From Diphasiastrum complanatum (lineage: Eukaryota > Streptophyta > Lycopodiopsida > Lycopodiales > Lycopodiaceae): a stretch of 64,000 nt of DNA. The stretch lies in the NCBI GenBank assembly GCA_029204225.1, contig CM055112.1:24134189-24198188 (forward strand), in the 5' to 3' direction. Below, piece after piece: positions 1-8,649 of this stretch; position 1 is the stretch's first letter; the number at the start of each line of letters is the position of its first letter. The position numbers and the translations under genes are program-made. The notes under the pieces were generated by a model, which searched no databases, was not told where the DNA came from, and was given only the letters and a program-made list of their open reading frames with translations.

Positions 1-760
1 TATCAGCATAAAATGTAGATCTGTCATGAGTAACCATATAACCTGGAAATGGTAAATGAGTAACTATATAACCAGTAAGCATATCATAACAATAAGCATA
101 AGTTACACCATCTGTAGCATGACACTCAAGATCAGGAGCAAGGCACTCAGCACCAATATCGGCATCTGTATCAAAGCATGCAAGAGCATCGACATCAGCA
201 TCAAAACATGGAATATCAACAACAAGGCACTCGGGATCTACTCGAAGGCATGTACCATTTGTAAAATCGGCATCAACTTACATCTGTATAAGTGAATCAA
301 CCTCAATAGGAACCTATATATGTGACTCTACCACTATCTCACCCTCACGAGATGGCTCAAGACAGATATCCTGATCAACTACTATATTTGGAAAAACTTG
401 AGAATCATGGAGTAGTGGATCCATACAATAAGATCATGTACAAAAACATCATAAGTAGAAGGGTAATCATCGGATCGAAATGTCTGCCACCAAGCGGTAG
501 CTCGGCCTCAAAATTTGGACATAGCCATTGCAATCATATCAACATCAGAATGTGGATAGGTCTCAAAATAAGAAGCTAGTGTATTCAACCAAGTAGCTAA
601 TTCCGTGTCCCCAGAGTACCCATAATATGGTGGAATGGGAATAAATGCCAAGTCTGGCTGTAATATTTGAGACAATTCGTGCCGTAATGAAGATCAAATT
701 TCCATGATGAAATGTATAGAAAAGGTACACTAATTGACGTAAAAAAAAAAAGAAACTCAA
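1..760 (-). pseudogene. Ty3/gypsy gag relic (decayed)
   Basis: On the minus strand, about 680 down to 400 encodes a retrotransposon capsid (gag) domain. A proline/tyrosine-rich lead with GYSGDTELATWLNTL is followed by an aromatic run (SYFETYPHSD), then the typical ATAWWQTF core. That order fits the Retrotrans_gag family, which assembles the particle around element RNA. One TGA interrupts the frame just before GRATAWW (near 512), and a TAG follows downstream. The same general reading direction continues toward base 1 with Asp/Cys-rich codons that I do not recognise. No zinc knuckle, protease or reverse transcriptase is visible before the window edge. The upstream primer-binding site at 2181 suggests it belongs to one minus-strand LTR element. 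The gag call is solid; the element boundaries are inferred. Confidence 0.6.
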
Positions 761-2180
761 AATAATAGATAAAATGGGAATTTTCTTTGTAGTTATCTTC
801 TTCCCTTTTTTGAAACGATGTTTGTAGGAAAGTAAAACAGAATTTTTTATTTTTCTTTTTAGATGTCAAAAGCGAATCAAAACAAAACAAATAGCCGAAA
901 TGTGAATGAATGTAAATACTAAAGAAACGAACAAAAATAAAGAGAACATAAATGTAAAAAAGAAAATAATGAATGGTCCAAATTTTATGTTTTTAGTACC
1001 AACATCGGAATGTGGAAGACACACAACCCTAAGGGAGAGGACACTAGTCGTCATCTCAACATAGGATCTAATCAACACCAATGGGAAAACCACAAAACAA
1101 GTGAATGTCAAAAGAAGAAAACACCACGAAAAGGAGCACCAAGTAATGAACTAAGCTGCCAAATGCGACAAAAAAATCCAGCAAGTGATAGGTGGTGAAG
1201 GAGCTACCAGAATGGCCACCGAATAGTGAGCCAAGTAGGAAAATGTTGTCCAATGGTAGTAGAAAAGCAAGCAAACAATAGGTGGTGAAGAGGCTGCCGA
1301 AAAGTGAGTGAAGTAGGGCATTGGACAGCAACTGGATTTGCAAAAAGCCGAAAAAATGGCCACTCAATGTGGGGCAGTAGGGCTCTTAACACCCACAAAG
1401 AAGATTCACGAATGGGCTGAAGGTGGTGAGGTAGGGCACTATTTCAAAGTGTGTAATATCTTGAGAAAGTGACATCTGCTTGGAAAACCGTAAAGTGCAA
1501 TGAACTTGAAAAACAAAGTATGTATAGATCCCAAAACAAAATCTTTTAGAATAGAAAATAGAATATTCCAATTTGACCAAGTTTTAACTTTTAAATGGAT
1601 CTTAAGAATCAAAGAAAAGAGGAAAAAACAAGATCCAATCACATATGCAAAAAGAACAACTAAGAAATGAAAAGCAAAAAGAATAACCCTTTGGAAAACT
1701 TTGTAAGACTTTGGATGTAGAACTCCATTTGACATGAAACCTAGATCAATAGTCTTGTATCAGCTTAGCACCCTCATCCATATAATTATTTTGAACTTTT
1801 ATCACAAAATAGGATGAAAAAGATGAGTTCTTCCAAAAATTGGAAATTAGGGTTTCTGAAATCATGGTTTTCAGAAAACAGGCAGCAAAAACACATCATC
1901 ATAGGCGCTGACTTGCTACAACACCAATGCAAATAACAAAACTCAATTCCGATCACAAACAAAAAAGCTATGACCTAGAAAGAGAAAATGACTAAAGAGG
2001 GAAAAACGACCAAAAAACTGTCTAGAAAGAGAGAGATGAAGAGAGAAAAGAGATGGCAGATCTTAGTCCTTCAAAGAAGATCCTAAAACCTACAAAGAAA
2101 ATCACAAAAACAAACATGAAGATCCAAAAACCTGCAAAGAAACCAGAAAACAAAAAAGCACTTCCAACCGCTCAAGAAAG
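761..2180. other. Non-coding leader of the gypsy relic
   Basis: AT-rich sequence with no protein I recognise. It lies between the gag relic and a minus-strand primer-binding site, so it is probably the element's long untranslated leader. A weak internal repeat is visible: a GATAGGTGGTGAAG-like block near 1190 and an AATAGGTGGTGAAG block near 1278, each followed by TGAG(C/T)GAAGTAG-like text. Confidence 0.35.
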
Positions 2181-2194
2181 TGCTTTGATACCAA
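2181..2194 (-). promoter_or_regulatory. Primer-binding site (tRNA-iMet type)
   Basis: The minus strand reads TGGTATCAAAGCAC, one base away from the standard plant TGGTATCAGAGC match to initiator tRNA-Met. It lies 4 bases inside a TG dinucleotide at 2199 that would be the LTR edge, the expected spacing for priming minus-strand DNA synthesis. Confidence 0.6.
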
Positions 2195-2198
2195 GTTA

Positions 2199-2337
2199 TG
2201 AACAGATTCACAAATATTAGTATCAAGGAAGCATAATGATTAGATATGAGACAACATAGACTAATCCGTACAAGAATAGCTAGGAGATATCTCAACAGAT
2301 CATAGCCATAGCCCTACACGCAATGGAAGGAGATAAC
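2199..2337 (-). mobile_element. LTR fragment next to the primer-binding site
   Basis: Inferred 3' part of the 5' LTR of the minus-strand gypsy relic, starting (+ strand) with TGAACAGATTC. It is cut at 2338 by the LINE cluster. I could not identify the other LTR piece with confidence; sequence after 13707 is a candidate. Confidence 0.35.
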
Positions 2338-2346
2338 TAATGAGGA

Positions 2347-2348
<2 letters not shown>
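2338..2348. repeat. Candidate LINE target-site duplication, left copy
   Basis: TAATGAGGACA occurs here and again at 7353-7363. In both places the (GA)n side adjoins directly. The two copies bracket LINE-A, and 11 bp is a normal size for a LINE target-site duplication. Confidence 0.45.

Positions 2349-2350
<2 letters not shown>

Positions 2351-2394
<44 letters not shown>
2351..2394 (-). repeat. (GA)22 tract = (TC)n tail of LINE-A
   Basis: A pure GA run directly downstream (in sense) of the LINE-A 3' hairpin, where other LINEs carry poly(A). The same arrangement recurs at 7395, 8321, 13254, 13541 and, on the plus strand, 50208. Confidence 0.8.
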
Positions 2395-2398
<4 letters not shown>

Positions 2399-2429
2399 GA
2401 ATTAGAATTATTATTATTAACGTCTTTTG

Positions 2430-2443
2430 GTACCCAAAGGTAC
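2430..2443 (-). other. LINE-A 3'-terminal hairpin
   Basis: The + strand reads GTACC-CAAA-GGTAC, a 5-bp stem with a 4-base loop. It sits in the same place as ATGCC-AAAA-GGCAT in LINE-B, LINE-C and fragment E. Several stem bases differ but pairing is kept, as expected for a structured 3' end recognised by the element's reverse transcriptase. Confidence 0.6.
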
Positions 2444-2548
2444 ATAAGACAAAAGAGAGTACTCTCTAAGAAGAAGAAATATCCAAGCTTGACCACCAGC
2501 TTGCGAGGGTACAATGCAAGAGCTTAACCACCTGCTCTGCGGAGGAGA

Positions 2549-5500
2549 CTAGCTACGAGTAAGCTGAAAATAATGAGTGATAGTAGTAGTGGAGCGTGTT
2601 GTGGACTGGCGAGAAGCCCGTGAAGATCTAGTGATCCTGGATCTAGCAGAAATATGTGAGACTCTCTGTGTCTTCGATCTCCGAGTGGGGACTTCAAAAT
2701 CCAAAACGGAAATGTCCTCTCTGTCTCGCTTCTGGAAAAACTGGGTAATATGAGCCTGGCTGTGATCCATATCTGTGATAGGTAGAAGTGAAGCTCGTAG
2801 AGTATACATCTCTCTCAATAGAAGACCTACACATCTGGAGTCTGGATACTCGAGGAACGATCGCAACGTGAGAGGGGTATCTCTGTATAAACAATGGTAA
2901 CGCCCCCTGATCTCGTTTTCATCTTCCATCTCATGACGAGAACAAAGCTGACATATCCTCTGCAATCTGGGAGTGTCCGTGTATCTACCAATCTCAATAG
3001 CCAGCTGATGAGAAGAGACTCGGAGCTGTCCCATACGGTATGGCAGACCAATAAAGATAATGGCTGTGTAAGATATGCTGGAAGGACAGGGGTACCCGTA
3101 GTATCCAACCGTAGTAGATGTGTGCCGTAGAAATGTATCTTGACCTTATCAAGGTCTGGCTGTGACCATATAGTGCGTATGTAGCTACGATAAATATGTT
3201 GTCTGATATAAGCATGAGTCCCGCTCGGAAGATCAAGTATAGATAAGCCCCAAGTCCAAAGAAGGGCTAAGACACTACCAAACCAAGAATGCTTGGCCCC
3301 CTGTTCAGCAATGGTGCGTGATGAAGTGAGAGCAGCAACAATATATCTGGAAGTGTCTAACTCTGATATCCTGTGAAGAAAGGTAATGATCTGAAACACA
3401 GCACCGATAACCATGGGAGGGGAAGCAAACTCCGCTAATATGATATCATGTGGCACCGAGGGCTTAGCCCTAATCATCCTGCTAAGCATGAGAATCTGGA
3501 TATGAGTAAGATCCCTCCAAGTATCACGTGATAAATCCGGACACCAAGTCTCAGCAGAGTATAAAACAACCGGGGAGACAGTGGTAGAAAATAGTAAGCA
3601 TCTGGTAGCAGGGTCCTGTACATAATATGTGGAGCAGAATCTCTCCATATGAACAAGAGAAGTGTGCTCCTTACGGAGTCTGGTGAGGGCTGCCGGTCGG
3701 AATGTGAGTAGCGGACCAGAGAAAAGTACTCCCAAATAAGTGTAAGAGGTCACAATCTCAATCGGCAACCCATCATAATAGAAGGTCACATCTCTCATAT
3801 GTTGTCTATTGGTGTTGAACACCATAATCTTGGTCTTCTTAGTATTAACCGTCAATCCCCAAAGCTGACAGAAGTGATGTAAAGCAGAGAGGTGTCTCTG
3901 TAAGCCAGCTGCAGAGGATGAGAGAAGAACCACATCATCAGCGTATAGGAGAATGGGGATAATAATATCTGCTAAGGGACAACCCTCTCCACCTTCCTCT
4001 CGAATAATCCGCTCGAGGTCATCAATATATAGTGCAAAGAGAGTAGGAGATAAGGGGCAGCCCTGCTTCACTCCAATAGTAGAATGGATCAGCGAGGACC
4101 AACCACTACCGTCCTTGAACCGCGCCCAAACTCGCTCATATAAAGTAATGATCGCGGCAATAGTCTCGTCTGTGAAGCCAAGCGAAGATAATCTCTAGAA
4201 AAGGAGGTGTCTCGGAACTGAGTCAAAAGCTTTGCGGAAGTCCACAAAGCAACAATAAACTCTTTGTCTCTGATGTCGTGCCTCCTCAATGATGCATCGC
4301 AAAATGAAAATCTGATCTGAGGTAGAGTATCCTGGTCTGAACCCAGCCTGACCCATAGCATGTAAATCCTCAGTCTCAGCAAAAGATCCAGTAACCGTCT
4401 GTAAAATGGAACCATAAATCTTAGCCAAAGTGTGACCAATCATAATAGTACGGCATTTTTCTACATTTATGGGATCACCTGCCTTGAGAATGGGATGAAG
4501 AATACTGGTACACCATGCGGTAGGAAAACCAGAGGTCACAACAGTGTTAAAAGCGTGAGCAATAAAGGGCCAGATAAGATGTGCTACAGGTTTTAGGAGA
4601 TCCACGTTTAGAGAATCATAGTCAGTGGCTTTATGAAGTTTGGCATGGTTAATGGCATTTTCAACCATGTGTGGAGTAAACAGCGTGCAGCGGGCAGGTC
4701 GTGGTGAGAGTAAGGTAGGAGGGGAGTCTAGGGTATAAAGTTTTGTGGCATATTTGACCCAAGATTCGGTTGCGATGGGGGCCAAAGTCGAAGAGGATCT
4801 GGTGAAATGTTTCCAGAAAAAGGAGGAGGAAGCGGAATCTAAAGAATCGATCAACCTTTGGCAGAGTGATCGTAGGTATGTTATCTTCTTTGTTCTGGTG
4901 GCTTTACGATACTTTTTTTGGTGTTGTTTAAGTGTTGCAGGGGAGTGTAATCTGGCATTTGCCACATGTTTGTGAAGAGAGCGACATTCTGCATCATACT
5001 AGCGGTTGTGAACACGTCTATGAGATGATATCGTCTTGGTGGGGAAAGATGAGGACGCTGCAGATAAGAGGGATTTAGAGAGAAAAGTGGCTTGTTGCTC
5101 AACTGATGCCGTGAAAGGGAAGTGAGTAAGTAGTTGGGACAGGGTTGTGGTGTAGTTGTCAAGTCCAGAGTGAATAAAAGGAACACGTTTGTTAGTAGAA
5201 GAGGAGCGTGGAACTTTAGAAGACGGAGGTATGTGACCTAGTGAGAGGCGTAGGAGTGAGTGATCAGAAATGGTAGGAGGTGTAATGGAGAAATCAGAGA
5301 TGTGAGGGATCAAAGCAGGTGATCCAATAAAGTAGTCAACTACACTATGTCCTCCACCATGAGGATAACATGTAAATGCAGAAGGCCATTGTGTGAGGCC
5401 ATTCAAGATGGCCAGAGAATGTGTCTCTGCAAGAGTAATCAACTGCTCTCCAAAAGATGTAACTGAAGTGTGTGCATCCTGTGATACTCGATCAAATCCC

Positions 5501-6072
5501 ATATCCAGAGGATGAAGCCGAAGAACGTCAGTATCTGCATGAAATTTTGTCTGTCTGGAGCTAGTACGGGCGTTGAAATCTCCTGCTAACAAAATGTAGC
5601 CTTGCTGAGAAAAAACAGCAATATCATCAGAGAGTGCCTGAAATGGGTCCCCACCAAATTCAGCAAACGCCGAAGTCTGTGGAGTGAAGTAACATACAGC
5701 CACATAAATGTCCTGCGGTAATCCCAATAATGAACCAATAGTATGTAGCCATATATATCGAGCATACGGATCTTGCTTAACCATCTTAACTGCCGTGATT
5801 CTGTATAAACAAGCTACTCCGCCAGATCCACGACAGGTTTTTCCCCTCACAAATGGGCGAAAAACAAAATGCCAAGAGTAATCCTGTATATGTGGAAGAG
5901 GATGATATAAGGACTCATGGGTTTCAGCCAACAACAAAATGTTACATTTGCTTATAAAATCAGCAAAATCTCCTGTCGATGATGATGATAAAAAACCATT
6001 GCAATTCCAGAAGCCAAGCCTCAAAATGGTAGGGGATCTCGGGCAGCTCCTAGACCCGGGAGCCCCAAGTTC
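2549..6072 (-). pseudogene. LINE-A ORF2: endonuclease-reverse transcriptase, broken
   Basis: This would nick the target and reverse-transcribe the element RNA. The endonuclease/phosphatase fold fills 6024-5001, with WNCNG, LAETHE, LLAGDFNAR, DYFIG and SDHSLL as the usual catalytic blocks. Reverse transcriptase follows from about 4700, with GQAGFRPGYSTSDQI, VDFRKAFDSVPRHL, KQGCPLSPTLF and an intact LLYADDVV catalytic motif near 3930. TAG stops interrupt the frame at 4999-5001 (before YDAEC, normally preceded by W) and at 4195-4197 (LLF-stop-RL, where LINE-B reads LIQRL). A frameshift near 3060 moves the C-terminus to another frame ending at 2549. There the Cys-rich motif CQLCSRHEMED lacks the following His/Cys pair seen in LINE-B and LINE-C, a loss of about 10 residues. 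No ATG precedes the endonuclease, and the frame runs back to the ORF1 stop. Confidence 0.85.
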
Positions 6073-6075
6073 CTA
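6023..6075 (-). promoter_or_regulatory. ORF1/ORF2 junction: in-frame TAG plus bulged stem-loop
   Basis: ORF1 ends with TAG at 6075-6073, and the same frame stays open into the endonuclease (17 codons to LRLGFWNC) without an ATG. Starting 6 bases after the TAG, GGGGCTCC can pair with GGAGC-TG-CCC around an 8-base loop, with a 2-base bulge on the 3' side. CTT and GAG can extend the stem. LINE-B has the same layout at 11013. This fits readthrough signals known from viral gag-pol junctions. The function is inferred; the frame and pairing are seen. Confidence 0.55.
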
Positions 6076-7072
6076 GTGTGAGAGGAGGTCGAAATATCTT
6101 GGTTTGCCGTCGATAAAAACGACTCTTTGCCCTTTTTCTTTTGCTTCGTGAAAAATCTTTTTCCTTGCTAACCATTGGGTATTTGTCAAATCATCATCCA
6201 TATAAATGAAAGTGCCTTTGAGTTTTGTTCTAAGCCGAAGGGCTGCATTGCGGTGTTGAAGAGAGCAAAATTTGATAAAAAGAACGTTGTCATCAAATTT
6301 ACTACGCCATGCCGTATCAAAACCATCAACAACGTGAGATAACTTGGAAATGAGTAAATATGTAGCTTCATCTATTGGTTTACCGCCGTTGGCAATGCCT
6401 CTTACTCTAATATTGAGAGCCTTTTTAGCTCTTCTAGCTTGGTCATCCAAAACTGTCTCCAAATTGTTATCCATCATAGAGGCTGAGATCTGGGGGTGAT
6501 TACCTTGTTTGAGGATCTATGTCGTTTCTTCAACCCGTTTTGCAAGTGATGAGAGTTTGCTGCCCATATCATCCGGTTTGAAGAGAGCTGCCCATGTCTT
6601 TGTCTCTTCGACCTGTTTTTCCGAGCAAGATATTTTGTTGGAAGTTTCGTCCGAAGAAGGTACACGTTCCGCAAGCCGTTGCTTAAGATATACATTTTCT
6701 TGCTCAAGCTGCCCCACCCGTTCTTTGACACCTAAGAGATCTAGAGCCAATTTGCCATTCACCATTTCAAAAAAGTGTAGTTGTTTCTTAATGCCAAGAA
6801 TTTCGTTTCAGATGAAACCAATATCATAGGCATAAAGACTCTCAATAGGCTTGGAAGGAGTGTAATCGACCGTGGACAGCTGATGTGTTTCTGTGATAGC
6901 AAGTGGATTGTCGGTAATAATAGAGGGTGCATCAGTGATGCCTTCTAGTGCAGCTAGCGGTGGGATTGTTGTAGGTGAAATAGCATCCCCCTCCCTCTCA
7001 GATGATGGAGGAGGAGAAGAGTTGAATAGAGGGGGGGGTGTAGGGGCACCCCCCCTTTTTCTTGGGTGCCAT
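6073..7072 (-). pseudogene. LINE-A ORF1: RNA-binding protein, broken
   Basis: This is the nucleic-acid-binding chaperone that packages LINE RNA. The start is ATG at 7072-7070 (MAPKKK, matching MAPPKR in LINE-B). A run of G/C bases near 7031-7056 puts the N-terminus in a different frame from the rest, most likely a homopolymer indel. The body carries VDYTPSK (LINE-B: ILYTPSK), a heptad-rich coiled coil around 6765-6640 (ERVGQLEQENVYLKQRL), then an RRM-like segment beginning KKALNIRVRGI and ending RVVFIDGKPRYFDLLSH. Stops interrupt it at 6808-6810 (TGA, where LINE-B has CGA) and 6517-6519 (TAG). It ends in TAG at 6073, in frame with ORF2. Confidence 0.75.
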
Positions 7073-7226
7073 GGAGCTAACGATAGCGCTAGGCAAAGAT
7101 ATAGCTCAAAGAGCCAGATCAGGCGGCACTAGGACAGGCGGTACCAAGTTTGAGCAGCACCTCAGTGTCTCAACAGGGCGTGTCCGCAGGGCAGCCTCAG
7201 TGGGCAGGCATCGCGATCAGAGGGCG

Positions 7227-7331
<105 letters not shown>

Positions 7332-7352
7332 AAGAAAGAAAGAAAGCTTTAT

Positions 7353-7359
7353 TAATGAG

Positions 7360-7363
<4 letters not shown>
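7353..7363. repeat. Candidate LINE target-site duplication, right copy
   Basis: TAATGAGGACA, identical to 2338-2348, and it separates two GA-containing tail blocks. Confidence 0.45.
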
Positions 7364-7399
<36 letters not shown>

Positions 7400-7429
7400 A
7401 AGAAAGAAAGCTTTATTAATGTCTTTTCC

Positions 7430-7443
7430 ATGCCAAAAGGCAT
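7430..7443 (-). other. LINE-C 3'-terminal hairpin
   Basis: ATGCC-AAAA-GGCAT (5-bp stem, A4 loop) 10 bases from the ATTAATAAAGC-type box (read on the minus strand), just before the tail. Confidence 0.6.
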
Positions 7444-7759
7444 ATAAAACTAGTAAATGTACATGTCAAGTATGTGGTAACCGTAGGAGCGTATTAACGT
7501 CTCCAAGACTATAACAGAAATACAAATCTAACTGCTATGATCTGAAACTGAAAGCTGAAACTGAAAAGGATGCAATGATATATGAAACATGTGGGAGCAT
7601 ATATACTGCTAAATGTCATGAATACGGTATGACACTATCATCCAACCCTGTCTCGCTGATGCTATAAAAGGATGTAATACGGGATGCAGCATGAAGGACT
7701 GCTGGTGGTCGATGACGTCGTCTAGGAAGATGAGGTCTCCTCATAATAAGTCGGGTAGC

Positions 7760-8320
7760 TCATGCAGCAACATGAGTATGAGTGGAACACTGTCTCTGAT
7801 CTCGGTGGGCATGTAAGTCTCCATCATCCTCATCCTCATCAGATACTAAGTCTCGTCCTCTTCTCCTGGAGAAGAAAGAAGTGATCTGCGGCTGAGAAAT
7901 ATGACTCCGCTGGGCTGTCTGACATAGGCCCTGTGGTAGAATAAACATCTCTCGTATCATGAGAGCGGCGCATCGAGAGTCCTCATAGGCTAGGAGGGAT
8001 CGAAGGGTGACAGGCGAATCACGAAACAGACAGTGATATCTCCCTCTGATCTCGTAATACACCTGGCATCTAAAGATAAAGTGCTCCTCTGACTCCACCT
8101 CATCCAGGGAACAAAACTGACAAATCCGCTCCTCTCTCGACGTACCCTGGAATCTCCCAGTCTCAATAGCCAACTGATGTGATGATACGCGGAGCTGTCC
8201 CAATGTAAATCTGAGGCTGTGTGACAAATAGTGTGGCAAAACTGGGAACCCTACTATGTCCAAATAGTGTGGCAAAACTGGGAACCCTACTATGTCCAGT
8301 AATAGGCGGGTTTAAAAGCT
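7760..8320 (-). pseudogene. LINE-C ORF2 C-terminal fragment
   Basis: This frame encodes the C-terminal region of the LINE ORF2 protein without the catalytic domains. It shows GQLRVSSHQLAIETGRF, then a zinc-knuckle-like Cys/His motif (ICQFCS followed by EEHFIFRC), then YEIRGRYHCLFRD. After it come a basic stretch, an acidic stretch (DEDEDDGD) and a natural stop at 7760. It serves as the reference for the decayed C-termini of LINE-A and LINE-B: the CX2C..HX4C ligands and SQPQITSFF are intact here. Near its truncated start it carries an exact 36-bp tandem duplication. The copy has no promoter or start of its own. Confidence 0.75.
8225..8296 (-). repeat. Perfect 36-bp tandem duplication in LINE-C
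   Basis: Bases 8225-8260 and 8261-8296 are identical (unit begins CAAATAGTGTGGCAAAACTG). The unit is 12 codons, so the frame is kept. The lack of differences implies a recent duplication. Confidence 0.9.
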
Positions 8321-8344
8321 GAGAGAGAGAGAGAGAGAGAGAGA
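8321..8344 (-). repeat. (GA)12 tract = (TC)n tail of LINE-B
   Basis: A GA run followed on the + strand by AAG/AAAG units and GCTTTATTAATG, the family's tail layout. It directly adjoins the truncated start of LINE-C. Confidence 0.75.
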
Positions 8345-8382
8345 AGAAGAAGAAGAAAGAAAGCTTTATTAATGTCTTTTCC

Positions 8383-8396
8383 ATGCCAAAAGGCAT
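8383..8396 (-). other. LINE-B 3'-terminal hairpin
   Basis: ATGCC-AAAA-GGCAT, identical to LINE-C and fragment E, ahead of ATTAATAAAGC in sense orientation. Confidence 0.6.
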
Positions 8397-8649
8397 ATAA
8401 GACTAATGAGGTACATGTCAAGTGTGTAGTAACCATGGGAGTGCATAGAACGTCTCCAAAACTAAAATACAGAAAACAGCTAGTATCAACTAAATAAACA
8501 AGTAATCATCTGCAATCAAGATGTCAAGTCTATGCTGGTGTTGTAGAAAGATGTAATGCGAGCCGCAACATGAGAAAGCGCTGGAGCCCGCTGGTGTCGT
8601 CTATGAGCATGAGCGTGTGTAGTATGTCTCTGTATATGAGGAATGGCTA

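Larger units (their letters stand above)
7364..8320 (-). mobile_element. LINE-C: 5'-truncated LINE 3' end
   Basis: Only the last ~0.9 kb of the LINE is present. In sense order it holds the ORF2 C-terminus (8320-7760), the 3' UTR, the hairpin at 7443-7430, AAGA repeats and a (TC)n tail (7394-7364). Its truncated 5' edge abuts the (GA)n tail of LINE-B at 8321, so the two copies are joined head to tail through the microsatellite. 5' truncation is normal for target-primed reverse transcription. Confidence 0.8.

Noticed and set aside
4195..4197. Reassigned TAG codon (TAG read as Gln) in this genome
   Set aside because: Paralogues have CAG at the same position, frameshifts occur in the same copies, and TGA and TAA stops also appear. 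Decay explains it better.
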